A stretch of DNA of 64,000 nucleotides, from contig OY757020.1 in NCBI GenBank assembly GCA_963580285.1, positions 98,707,497 to 98,771,496 on the forward strand. Direction: 5' to 3'. A model generated the notes under the pieces. It was not told the DNA's origin, made no database searches, and saw nothing but the letters and a program-made list of their open reading frames with translations. Shown here one piece after another: positions 1-10,429 of this stretch (its first letter is position 1; each line of letters begins with the position of its first letter). The DNA is from Lucinisca nassula. Taxonomy: Eukaryota > Mollusca > Bivalvia > Lucinida > Lucinidae. A program made the translations under genes and the position numbers.

Positions 1-36
1 GCTAGGAAGCTACTCTTAAAACAAGAGAATCATGGC

Positions 37-317
37 CATCACGCGAACAAGTCCGTGAAATGAACACCCCACTTAACCACACTTTATATAGAGAAAATTG
101 GGTTTACGGGGGTAAACATTATTTTCCTTACTTCTGCTCCAAGACATAGGTTGTGTGTACTCGTTAGAACCGCCTCAATGAGGCGGTTCTAACGTGCACC
201 CAAAATCTATGTTTTGAGTATAAATAAGAAAAATATCGCAAATTTTCATCATAAAAAATACCTTTTTTTGAGGTATGAAAAAAATGCACTATATCACACG
301 GATGTGTTATCGTAATG
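37..317. mobile_element. Hairpin MITE, family B, copy 1
   Basis: About 280 bp with imperfect terminal inverted repeats (CATCACG... and ...CGTAATG). A central palindrome is built on GAACCGCCTC and GAGGCGGTTC. Flanking segments match other copies at 14.9, 25.1, 25.9, 58.8 and 63.1 kb. No coding capacity, so any movement would need a transposase from elsewhere; superfamily not determined. Confidence 0.7.
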
Positions 318-477
318 ACGTCCTGTTCGTTCCACTGAACCGTGCATACTATTTGGTCACTTTTTTTTCAGTTGAGAGCCCATTTACCATTGGTACTGGT
401 ACTAATAAATAGGTTAGGGTAAACGTGGGATCATCATTTAAACAAACTTCGTAGCACTTAGTCGCCTGATGCATACC

Positions 478-1196
478 AATACAGAAGTGAGGGCAATGAT
501 CAGGTATCGATACAATTAACCCACACCTTCCACCGAAGACACCAAAGAGGAAAGAAACACAAACATGAAATAACTAGACCCTAATGGAAACATCAATAAT
601 AGCAGATAGCCGAAAGGACATTTACTTTCCCTCAAAATGGCTCATGGGCTATCCAAAACAAAAGGATATAAGCAATGTACTCATTCAAAGACGAACTATA
701 ACAAAAAATAAACCACGACTTGGAACGGTCAGTGAAAAGTACAGTAGAACTTCAATGGCTCGAACACCTTTGGGACCTCGAAAATCTGTTCGAGACAGAG
801 GTAGTTCGAGCCACTGAGAATACTTTCAGGAGGCATAACGAGATACTTTTAGACATCTTTTCGGTGTTCTATAATGAAAATGTATGCTGTGTGTAATCAT
901 TAGAATCGCCTCATCGAGGCGATTCTAATGAGTACACACAGCATACATTTGCAAGATAAAAGACTAAAATCTCCTTAATTATCCCCCACTATTTCTTATA
1001 TAGAGGATTTTGCTAGGGGCTCAAGAATGGGTTCGACACATCCATGGTAAACGAGCCATCGGTGTTCGAACCATCGAAGTTCTACTGTATTTCACTTGGG
1101 TGGGTTGGGGGTGGGGCGGCTTCAATCGATCTACCGAGGCTGCAATGCTCGCCTCTACTTCCGTTGCGGTTTAGACAAATAGTTTGTCCGCATAAT
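478..1196 (-). mobile_element. Penelope-like element 3' relic, split by a MITE
   Basis: Matches the 3' UTR of the Penelope-like elements at 26.7 and 30.5 kb (the GATCAGG...GATACAATTAA terminal segment and the GGAACGGTCAGTG block). The match resumes at about 1105 (CTTCAATCGAT, then ACTTCCGTTGCG) after the MITE at 742-1091. No reverse transcriptase sequence remains. The fragment is the 3' tail only. Confidence 0.7.
742..1091. mobile_element. MITE family C, copy 1 (Tc1/mariner-pogo-like ends)
   Basis: Terminal inverted repeats of about 27 bp begin CAGTAGAACTTC and differ at only a couple of positions. The element is bracketed by TA on both sides, the target typical of Tc1/mariner/pogo elements. 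The centre holds a palindrome around GAATCGCCTC. Non-coding. It sits inside a PLE 3' relic, so it is younger than that relic. Confidence 0.75.
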
Positions 1197-1319
1197 GTTT
1201 AAAGACATCAGGCCGCGCGGTTCTGGAGGAGATTTTTCACCGTTTATTTACCACATTTTGTCCATTTTGGATATGTAATCTGAGCCATTCCAACAATCTT
1301 TCGTTTCGCCAATGTCATA

Positions 1320-1680
1320 TCAAATTTATCATATGGCAACGCATCTGAGAGTGTAATAACGCCATGTAATAAATTCGATAATCCACTAGTGGATTAAATA
1401 TGCAAATTAGCTAGATATGCCCCGTAACGTTCATGTACGACGTCCTAAACGACGTCGCGTTTACTAATGGCGCGATATTGACATTTTTGTTACAAAATCG
1501 TGAATAAAATGCGTTTTAAAAGTCATTTGATAAATAGAATCTTACATTCGTGTTAATGAATTATTGAATTTATTAAACTCGTTGAGGAAAAGGGATAAAA
1601 TGCTTGGCAAAGCCTCGCATTTTATCCTTTTTCCTCAGCTCGTTTAATAAATTCAATAATACATGAGCACTCTAATAAGA
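1320..1680. mobile_element. Hairpin-ended repeat family D, copy 1
   Basis: One end is a long hairpin (GGATAAAATGC and GCATTTTATCC around a short loop, extended by matching TTTATTAAACTCG arms). The remainder matches 3768-3923 and, inverted, 10430-11125. No ORF. Foldback or MITE class not determined. Confidence 0.65.
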
Positions 1681-1827
1681 TCCTCTATTTATCTGAAACT
1701 GGCCCAGATGAGTTAGAATAAAATGCCTTTGAAATGTCAATGAACCCGCAATCCAAGTAACCTTTGGCCATGGTCGCCAAATAACCTTTACCTTTGGCAT
1801 TCAAACACATTCATGATGTCCCTTTCC

Positions 1828-2079
1828 CATTACGAAAACACGCCTACACAAATACATTGTAACCTTTATCGCCAATGTGATATTTTTCTTATTTCTGCTC
1901 AAAATATAGATTGTGGGTACTCGTTAGAACCGCCTCATCGAGCCGGTTTTAACGAGTGCACACAATCTATATTTTAGAGCCGAAATAAGAAAAATATGGT
2001 TTACCCTGCAAACCCCAGTTTTACTATATAAAAGTGGGGTTTGAGGGGGTCAAAATTATGTAGACATGTTTTCGTGATG
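1828..2079. mobile_element. Hairpin MITE, family A, copy 1
   Basis: Ends are CATTACGAAAACACGCC and the inverted ...GTTTTCGTGATG. The central hairpin is GAACCGCCTC with a slightly mismatched partner. About 25 bp shorter than other A copies through a deletion in the left half. It lies directly beside a PLE relic that begins near 2085. Confidence 0.75.
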
Positions 2080-2084
2080 CGTTG

Positions 2085-2936
2085 AAAACCAATCTGAAAT
2101 CATTGAAACATTCAGCTCGACTTCAAGACTTTTGGATGATATATTAAATATTGATAATACCTATTATTAATAATAATGTCACTGACTTCAACACCAATAA
2201 TAAATTGTAAACTGCTAAACTTCTTAGCCAGGGCTATCGGTATCATAAACTACACAACGACTTTTCAAAATTTTATAGACGAACGGGCCTGCGTGGCCTA
2301 GTGGTTAAGAGCGCTGACTTTTGATCATTAGGTCCCTCATCGCTGTGGTTCGAGCCTCGCTCGGGTCACATGTGAGACGCCAAGTTCTGCAACGGAAGGT
2401 CAGGTGGTTTTTCTCCGGGTACTCCGGTTTTCGCCCACCTCGGATTAACGATCGGCTCGATATGAGTGAAATAATCTTGAAAGGGCCGTAAAACCAAAAC
2501 CAAAAAAAAAAATTATAGACGTAATTCCAATTTAATTTCAGAATTCAATGTTGGGCATAAATCTTCAACAAGGTCTATCGGACCCCAGATTTTATGGTGA
2601 CTTCGTATATATATTCAGAAAAATATATATTTGCAATGACTTCAGCACCCAATTTCGTAAAATCACTCATTGATACAAAAGATTGGGTACAACATAAAGG
2701 TTATTCGACATACTGCATGCATTGTAGTTAATCCAATCACGGTTGACAACTTTGCTTCCCTCTTTAATTCCATGCCGGTGGGTAAGGCCTCAGATTCTAT
2801 GACGGTTCCAGTGTGAAGGCTTACTGAGAATTAGAGAGAATTTAATTTTATGTAATTTCGGTTGGTGTCTGATGCTCTGCCTCTGGTCGGGCCCATCGGC
2901 GTCTAACTGTTGGTTTTCTTTTGCTGTTTCTTGTTG
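2085..2936 (+). mobile_element. Penelope-like element relic with a SINE inside
   Basis: Decayed RT coding sequence (a sense-strand version of the SRYLDD...NIDN region near 2120-2160), then the C-terminal region and the start of the 3' UTR. It is interrupted at 2282-2512 by a SINE. Stops and deletions rule out a functional product. A second PLE relic begins at about 2946 in the same orientation. Confidence 0.75.
2282..2512 (+). mobile_element. tRNA-derived SINE, family 1
   Basis: The head resembles a tRNA promoter: GGCCTAGTGGTTAAGAG is A-box-like and GGTTCGAGCCTC is B-box-like. The body is unique to the family, and the tail ends GGGCCGTAAAACC followed by an A-rich run. A 9-bp target-site duplication (TTATAGACG) flanks it at 2273-2281 and 2513-2521. 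It would be transcribed by RNA polymerase III; it encodes nothing. Confidence 0.85.
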
Positions 2937-2945
2937 ACGAGTACT

Positions 2946-3632
2946 ATAGACGTCTTTCCGATTTAGTTTCTAAATTCAATATTGGACTTAAATCTCTTCT
3001 GCAATAATGCCTATTGGAACGCGACTTTTATGGTGGCTTAGTATATAAAGTCGGAAATATATGCTTATAGGACTTCAGTACCCATTTTAGTAAGGTCATT
3101 ATTCGATATAAAAGATTAGGTATAACATAAATGTTATAAGACAGACTGCATGTCACGGTTGATAACTTTGCTTCACTATTTAATTGCACACCGGCACGTC
3201 AGGACTTAGATTTCATGACGGTTCTAGCGTAAAGGCGTATTTAAAATTTAATTTTATGTAATGTTGGTTGCTACATGATGCTCTGTCCCTGGCTGGGCCC
3301 ACCGGAGTCTAACTACTGGCTTTCTTTCGGAGTTTTTTTAACATGCTGTCGCGTCCTCGGCGTTGTTTCGTCGATGTATTTTTTTTTATTTTTATGTTCT
3401 ACGAGATGTAGCACTGATGAGTTAGGAAGCCTTCATGCGGACTGAACAAATCATTTGTCTAAGGTATGGCAGAAGTAAGGGCAAGTGAAACACTCTTACT
3501 GACCGTTCCAAGGCGGTACTCTGTCGCGGTTTATTTTTGTTATAGTTCATGTCTTCATTTGGCTATTACTATATCTTTTTACTTTGGATAGCCATTTGAC
3601 CATTTTGTTGCAAAGTGACTGTCCTTTGGGCT
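2946..3632 (+). mobile_element. Second Penelope-like relic in partial tandem
   Basis: Begins inside the RT C-terminal coding region and continues through the 3' UTR. It lies head-to-tail behind the previous relic with about 10 bp between them. PLEs often occur as partial tandems forming pseudo-LTRs, and this arrangement is compatible with that, although both copies are badly decayed. The following 3633-3767 holds nothing identified. Confidence 0.7.
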
Positions 3633-3767
3633 CAAGATCTAAATAGAGTCATAGGGTCATGGTTTGAAATTCTTCAGTCCCTTGATGCTAAGTACCAAAT
3701 TTCAAAACAGTTGGTCCAGTGGCTTTGTAGAAGACCATTTTTAAGGTTTTTTTTTCCATTTATCATA

Positions 3768-3923
3768 TAACGTTGCGTCTGAGAGTGTAGTAACGCCATG
3801 TAATAAATTCGATAACCCACTAGTGGATTAAATATGCAAGTTCGTTAGATAAGTCCCGTAACGTTACTCATTCGACGTCCTTAACGACGTAGCATTTACT
3901 AATGGCGGAATATTCAATCATAT
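3768..3923. repeat. Family D fragment
   Basis: Matches the left half of the family D element at 1320-1680 (CTGAGAGTGTA... CCACTAGTGGATTAAATATGC ... ACGTCC). The terminal hairpin half is missing. Confidence 0.6.
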
Positions 3924-4127
3924 ACATTCATTTTGTAATTACCCTCAAGTCATCAATAGTTTTCGAAAAACGCATTGTTCTTCCTTTTTCTGCACTCCGA
4001 ATGAACCAAATCTGATCTTGCTGATCATTTTGGGGCTATGGCCCATAGTGATTAGAAGAGAGTGAATTTTGTCTCACTGAAAAATGCCCATTTTGTACAG
4101 GATGCCCCAAACTGGGTAATTAGCGAA

Positions 4128-5110
4128 CAGTGCATGTCCAGATCAAATGCAACTTTCTGCCGTGTCTGATCTGGGCCTTCTCTGTTTGCAAATAGTTCAT
4201 CTATTTTCAAAATAAATTTTGAAGAAAATACAGCATAACATTCCTAAATTTTAAAATGATCGATCTTGTGCATATATTCACCATATTTGCATTATTTGCT
4301 GGCTCCCAGCTTGCACATTGTCAGTATTGGAAAAACAGGTAACCAGACCCCCCTGACCTTGAAAGGTCAGGGGGGTCTGGTTACCTGTTTTTCCAACACT
4401 GCAAACATTCAGACTAGGAACCAGCAGATAATGCAAATAAGGTGAATAAGGTAGCAGATTCCATTCAGTACAAAATGGGTTAAAAATACTCAGTAATAGA
4501 AAATATAGCAGAGTTCAAATATTTTCATCCTGGTTAAGAATGTCATTATCATCCAAGAAGTTGAACTGGCAATCGAAAATAACTGTTATAAACATATCGC
4601 ATTTCTTTGCAACATAAAACTGCCTGGTGGTTTTCGGGGCATGCACAATCGAACGAGTAGGATTTAAAGGAGATACCATTCTAAAATAGCGAGTGAGGGT
4701 GAAACAGTGCAGGTCCAGATCAAATGCCGCCTTCTTTTGGCATCTGATCGGGGCCTACGCTGTCAGCAAATTTCTAAATAATTTATTTTCCAAATAAAAA
4801 TTTGGAAGAAAACACAACCTGACATCCCTTAATTTTTAAATGATATTGTGCTCATCTATTTAATACAAAATAAAAGTACTCAATATTAGAAAATATAGCA
4901 GGGTTCAAAATATATTTGCCCTGGTTAAGAATACAAATAGGTCATTTTTGCGGTGTTTCTGTGAATAAAGAAGTTATTTTGGTTACAGAAAATTTCTTAT
5001 CGCATTTCTTGGACATAAAACTGGCTGGTGCTTTTTTAGGGCATGCGTAATCAAACGAGTAGAATTTTAAGGAGAGACCGATCTAAAAATAGCGGTTGCG
5101 GCTAAAACCG
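4128..5110. repeat. Diverged tandem duplication, about 570-bp unit
   Basis: The segment starting GTGCATGTCCAGATC at 4128 recurs at about 4706, and several internal blocks (GAAAATATAGCAG, CTGGTTAAGAAT, CGCATTTCTT, ACGAGTAG) recur in the same order. The second copy lacks the palindromic insert at 4272-4450. Non-coding in all frames by inspection. Confidence 0.65.
4272..4450. repeat. Palindromic insert (foldback)
   Basis: Arms of about 85 bp fold back on each other. The innermost 35-40 bp are almost perfect, centred near 4354 (CAGGTAACCAGACCCCCCTG opposite its complement). It is absent from the paralogous second unit of the surrounding duplication, so it looks like an insertion rather than ancestral sequence. 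Confidence 0.75.
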
Positions 5111-5481
5111 GTGACTCCCGGGGAACAGAACACTTTGTGCTGGAGACGTTTTGCCCAAACTGGGGCGATTTGTCCCATGACGCAATTGTACCTATCCCGC
5201 AATCATTCTACTTAGGTGTTCTAAGTGGGAATACGGAACAGAGAATCAAGTGACAACCATTTTATTGAAATTGTGTTAATATAAAAGACGGTGAAAGATA
5301 CCACTTTAAAAACTATTTGCAACAGATTCTGACTGCTTTGTTTCTGATGTGCTTCTAAACATGGATATATCACTTATAAATTTATATAGTGTAAATACTT
5401 GCAAGACATGATAAAAAATTTATACATATTTCTTCTAAAATCGAAAATAATAACTACCACAACAACAGTGAAAAAAAATTT
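5111..5481. other. No recognised feature
   Basis: AT-rich DNA. Short ORFs only, low-complexity in composition. No repeat shared with the rest of the window was seen. Confidence 0.5.
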
Positions 5482-5761
5482 CATTACGAAAACACGCCTA
5501 TACAAATACATTGTGACCTTTATCGCCGAAAAAATGAAAATTTTAAGATGAAAAAATATGATATTTTTCTTATTTCTGGTCAAAATATAGATTGCGGGTA
5601 CTCGTTAGAACCGCCTCATCGAGGCGGTTCTAACGAGTACCCACAATCTATATTTTAGAGCAGAAATAAGAAAAATAAGGTTTACCCCTGTAAACTCCAG
5701 TTTTACTCTATACAAATGGGGTTCGAGGGGTTCAAAATTATATAGGCGTGTTTTCGTGATG
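5482..5761. mobile_element. Hairpin MITE, family A, copy 2 (best preserved)
   Basis: 280 bp, ends CATTACGAAAACACGCC and inverted. Arms of about 55 bp fold around a TCGA centre near 5620 with few mismatches. Outside the hairpin a second inverted pair (CCCCTGTAAAC and a CCCAGTTTTACT block) is present. The cleanest reference copy of the family in this window. Confidence 0.8.
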
Positions 5762-6030
5762 GTGACCAAACAGTTCCTCAGTATCAGCTGTAGTTAATGT
5801 CTTCTGCTAAGATTTCTGCTTCGGATCAAAGACATGAAAACCATCAAGTTTACAAATCTTCTCGGTCAAATTAGACCTCATCGATGACCTCCAATATATT
5901 CAGACCCTATTTTTAAAAAACTACTTTATTCTTTAAGCCTGATTTTAAGACAACTCCTAACCAGATGCAAAATTTGCCTAACGCTATCCAAAGATTACAA
6001 ACCATCGCTCCATTAGCACTGTCAGTGCTT

Positions 6031-6330
6031 TATTGTTTGATTTGATGTTTTACGTCCGCGTCAACACTGTAAAGGTCATTTTGGAGACGTTGCTTCCAAT
6101 TTTGTGGGACTTTTACCCGACATTGAGATGAAATGACTTCTCAAGCCCTGCCGTCCAATGAAACCAATAGGGTTTATATGGACGGGGCGACTCACACCCC
6201 AATGCCTGCGCAGGCTTAGATCCTCTAACCGGTTTACCAGTTCTTGTGTGCAGGTCGGTTTCAGCTCCGCGTGGGAGCATCATGCAGCCCATCTATTTCT
6301 TCAAGCCCCGATGGGCGAAGGCTAATTTGG
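6031..6330 (-). mobile_element. SINE family 2
   Basis: Element reads on the minus strand: a head containing GGGCTTGAAGAAATAGATGG, a conserved body (AAGCCTGC...), and a 3' tail ending GACGTTAAAC-type sequence plus a CAAA-rich tract (here at the left edge). Other copies lie at 16.1, 23.0, 26.3, 52.5, 61.9 and 63.9 kb. Dispersed non-coding retroposon; I infer SINE from size, tail and copy structure. Confidence 0.7.
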
Positions 6331-6911
6331 CAGTGATTTAATAAATATAGATGTACTCAGTCACCCAGTGCTACATGCCTAGTTTAAGGACGGCCTACAA
6401 GTTTTGGAGAAGTTTTTTTTTAAGGTTTTAACATATTTGGACATGACGGCCATCTTACTCATATGACCTGGACCATTCGATCAAAGTTTAGTTTCACCAT
6501 TTTCGGGAGAGCCAAGGTCGCCGAATGACCTTGGTCTTTGATTCGCGACCGTAAATCCCATGATTTACCTCCACAAATAACAAGTTTTAATAGTTATCAC
6601 CATTCTAATGTCCTTATTCACTTGTTTTGCTAAATGCGCTATACGGCAAACGCAGTGAGCTGCGTAAAACCAATTACCAGCCAATGAAATGCGACGTTAC
6701 ATGATGATGTCTGGTTTCCGACAGTATGTCGCTACTTACGCGAATGTTTGACGTTAATAAGACGTCACCTTACATACGAAAATGAGTAAGAATGTTGATC
6801 ATGGCGCTGGGCCTGGAATCATACAGGGATATGTTTCGAATTTCTTTAAAATAAAGGCATGTCGATGCGATATTAACGACTATACACAACATGCATTTTT
6901 AAGATAAAATT
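6331..6911. other. No gene recognised
   Basis: Intergenic. A short stretch near 6470-6540 (TGACCTGGACC... AAGGTC) resembles the repeat monomers found in the pearl-like arrays, as an isolated remnant. Nothing else supported. Confidence 0.4.
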
Positions 6912-7447
6912 AGCAAAGTAGAAAAAAAAAACAAAGATCAGGTACGATACAATTAACTTACTCCACCCATCAAAGACACCAAAGGGAAAGAAACACAAAC
7001 ATGAAGCAACCAGACCATAATGGAAACCTAAACAAAGGAAGGCAATAAGGACAGTTACTTGCCCACAAAATGGCTATCCAAAATATAATACACAAGTGAT
7101 ACACACAGTAAGTAACAAACAACAACACAAATAAACCGCCACAGAAGAACCGCCTTGGAACGGTCAGTGGAAAGAATTCCACCGGGGGCTTAAATCGATT
7201 TTACATGGCCATAATCCTCGCCCTTACCTCTGTCACGCTATACACTAATTTTGTTTAGTCCGCATTTAGGCTTCCTAACTCATCAGTGTAATATCTCCGA
7301 GAACATACAAATCAAAAAACTACAGAGATGAAACAAGGTTGAGGACTCGACAGCATACAACAACAGAATTGCTGGAGCAAAAGAAAACCAACAGTTAGAC
7401 TCCGAGGGGCCCGACCAAAGACGGAGCATCAGGCGCCAACCGACATA
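6912..7447 (-). mobile_element. Penelope-like element 3' UTR relic
   Basis: Begins with the A-rich form of the PLE 3' terminus (AAACAAAGATCAGG on the plus strand) and runs through the GGAACGGTCAGTGG block, the CTCATCAGTG block and the AACCAACAGTTAGACTCCGA block. It stops before coding sequence. Near-identical segments occur at 26.7 and 30.5 kb. Confidence 0.75.
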
Positions 7448-7719
7448 CCAAGTCTATCATATATATCCTCAATACATTAATATCGGCAGTTATGGAAAAA
7501 AATCCTAGCGACTCGAGAACGAGATGAAAACAGTCGTGGTAAACGAGCCATCGTTGTTCCAGACACCTATGTTTCATTGTATGAGTACAAATAGCGGATG
7601 TGTTCCTTCGGCTCAGATCTTACCTTTGGTTATGGTTATGTATCCTTCTTGTTCATTTAAACTTGGTTTGAACTTCTGAAACATAATATATATAGAGGAC
7701 ATTAACTTTTATTAGGTAA

Positions 7720-8640
7720 ATGCCAAACATAAAGCATGAGGATTTACGCGAGTTCGAAGCACGAGTGAAAATTCTGATGTTTTCAACACATGAGATAAAT
7801 GTTTTAGGTATTTATCGAAAAAGGGTAAATTTTCTTTCTATTTCATACATGACTTTGGTTAAAAAAGTAGTTAGGGCTGCTACTGTGAAAATATTTTTCA
7901 AAATGTGAAAATTTTCACAATATTATTTTGCTTTTCTTCTGTTTTTTTTTTTTCAGACATGGATTGATTTCACTGTTAAGCATAAAATAAATAGAGGATA
8001 ATTATTGAGGATAATTATTGTTTAGATAAATACCAAAAATTCTCATCGTTTGTGTTGAAAACATCAGGGGCCAGTTGTTCAAAACTAACGACGTCGTTAG
8101 TTAACATATCGTTAAAACTTTGATCATTTATTTTGTCAAATATACTTATATTTTTGCTGAAAAAATGTGAGCAGCTTTTGCATTCGCAAAAGCTGCTCAC
8201 ATCATTTCAGCAAAAATACCAAAATTTGATATATTGTACTTGCTAGAAGAGTTAACAATTTGACCACTAATGAGCTCGTTAAGCTAATGATGCTTTGAAC
8301 AACTGGCCCCAGAATTTTAACGAGTACGAATTTATTGAAAAAAAAAGTAAATTTGCTTTTTATGTTATATGTGACTTTTGCGATGTAATTGAACAGCGCT
8401 GTTCGTATCATGCTTCGCACTCGTGAAAATTTCTGGTGTTTTCAACACACTCGATGAAATGTTTTCAACGTATTCGATTTATAAAAAAAATAGATTTTCT
8501 TTTTATTTTATACGTAAAATAAACCAAAAAAATGTTCCCGGCTGTTACTGTTAAAATAACTTGACATGTTACATATCAGTGTGAAAATACGTATCATATA
8601 TTTTCAGTGTGTGAAAATATCATTTTCCTGTATTTCAGAT
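7720..8640. repeat. Diverged repeat cluster around a MITE
   Basis: The block GTGAAAATT-CTG-TGTTTTCAACAC followed by a run of AAAAA-TTTTCTTT is present at 7765-7830 and 8425-8510, and in inverted orientation at about 8030-8060 plus 8312-8400 on either side of the family E MITE. AT-rich, no protein recognised. About 250 bp on each side are otherwise unannotated. Confidence 0.5.
8068..8309. mobile_element. MITE family E with 3-bp target duplication
   Basis: Perfect 16-bp terminal inverted repeats GGGCCAGTTGTTCAAA. The centre folds into a second long hairpin (GTGAGCAGCTTTTGC and complement, loop near 8180). Flanks are CAG at 8065-8067 and CAG at 8310-8312. The undisrupted target can be read in the related repeat at 7770 (CATCAGAATTTT in complement). 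A 3-bp target duplication fits PIF/Harbinger-type movement, but that is inference. Confidence 0.75.
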
Positions 8641-8769
8641 AAGCATTAGTACAAAATGAAACTGAACAATTACAAATATAAGCTCTGTCACGAGAAGACT
8701 ACGCCGGCCTTTTACTTGTTTGGAACTTCTAAAACATAATGTGTTTACGTAATTAAAAAACCACAAAGC

Positions 8770-9112
8770 CATTAGAACGTCAATGGCTCGAAACCGAAGG
8801 GTCGTTTCCTATGGAAGAGTCGAACTCGTTCTTCGAGTCTGCAGGGAATTCCTACATATACGATAAAGGAGTAATAGCGGGAGATTTTCTTTTATCTTGC
8901 AAAATATATGCTGTGTGTACTCATTAGGATCGCCTCGATGAGGCGATACTAATAAGTACACACAACATACATATATAAGAGAACACCGAAAATATATCCC
9001 ACATATATCTCCATTATGCCTACTGGTATAATAATCCTCCGTGGCTCGAACTACCGCTGCCTCGAATAAATTTTATGATCCAAAAAGTGTTCGAGCCATC
9101 GAAGCTCAACTG
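8770..9112. mobile_element. MITE family C, copy 2
   Basis: The central palindrome GATCGCCTCGATGAGGCGAT and the terminal segments (GAACGTCAATGGCTCGAA left, GTTCGAGCCATCGAAGCTC right) match copy 1 at 742-1091. The left end has mutated away from the CAGT start; the right end keeps AACTG followed by TA. Confidence 0.65.
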
Positions 9113-9120
9113 TATGAGCG

Positions 9121-10420
9121 CCGACACGAGAGGGTAATGTCGGCCTTTCGTTTTTGGTCAATAACTTTCTTATTTTTAGATGGATTTTGAAATTACTCGG
9201 AAGAAATGTTAACCACCATGAGTCGATGTGTTGCGTGCATGACCCAGGTTGGTACCTCAAAGGTGTGTTGCACGCATTATTCAGTTTAGTACCTCAAAGG
9301 TCAAGATCATAGAGGTCGAAGGTAAAAAGGGGCCTTTTTTCGTGTTTGGTCAATAACTTTCTTACTTTTAAATGGATTTTGAGATTGCTTGGCAGAAATG
9401 TTAACCACCATGAGACAATGTGTTGTTCACATGACCCAGTTTGGTATCTCAAAGGTCAAGGTCATACATAGAGGTTAAAGTTAATAAAAAATGGCCTTTT
9501 TGTGTTTGGTCAATAACTTTCTTATTTTTTGATGGATTTTGAAATTACTTGGCAGAAATGTTAACCACCATGAGACGAAGTGTCGCGTGCATGACCCAGG
9601 TAGGTACCTCAAAGGTCAAGGTCATACTTTGAGGTCAAATGTAAATATGGGGCCTTTTTTCGTGTTTGGTCAATTAACTTTCTTCTTTATAGATGGATTT
9701 TGAAATTACTTGGCGGAAACGTTAACCACCATGAGACAATGTGTTGTGTGCATGACTCCTGTTCGTACGTCAAAGATCAAGGTCATACTAAGAGGTCAAA
9801 GGTAAAAAATGGGGCCTTTATAGTGTTCAGTCGATACCTTCTTTTTCCTGGATAGATTTTGAAATTACTTGGCAGAAATGTTAACCATCATGAGACGATG
9901 TGTTGCAAGATAGACCGAGGTCGGCACCTCCAAGGTTAAGGTCATACTAAGAGGTCAGATGTAAAAAAAAGTCTTTTTTTGTGTCAAGTCAATTACTTTT
10001 TTTATTTCTGGATGGCTTTTTTAAAGGTACCATGCAGAAATGTTCACCTTCATTAGACTATGAGTAAGGTCCATACCTCCAATGACAAGGTCATACCTAG
10101 GGATCAAAAGTCAAAAAGGGACAGTCAATAACTTCCTTATTCTTTGATGGATTATGAAACTACTTGGCAGAAATGTTAACCATCATGAGACGATGTGTTG
10201 TACCTCAAAGGTCAAGGCCATACTTGGAGGTCAAAGGTAAAAAAGGGCTTTTTTGTGTACGGTCAATAACTTTCTTATTTCTCTATGAACTTTTTAAAGT
10301 TACTTTGCAGAAATGTTCATCTTCATTAGATGATGTGTTGCACACAAGACCCAGGTCAATACCTCCAATATGAAGGTCATATTTAGAGGTCAAAAAGGGG
10401 CGAGACATCTGTGTTTTTGT
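9121..10420. repeat. Tandem array, about 160-bp unit, 7-8 copies
   Basis: Each unit carries the block GGTCAATAACTTTCTTATTT, the block GGCAGAAATGTTAACC, a CATGACCCAGGT block, and TCAAGGTCATAC-GAGGTCAAA. Units diverge progressively to the right. No microsatellite tail or terminal repeats were found, so I call it an array of the pearl/HINE style without claiming its ends. Non-coding. Confidence 0.75.
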
Positions 10421-10429
10421 AGAAAAACA

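Noticed and set aside
9121..10420. CRISPR-like array
   Set aside because: Units of 160 bp without short conserved repeats and unique spacers; eukaryotic minisatellite-style DNA.
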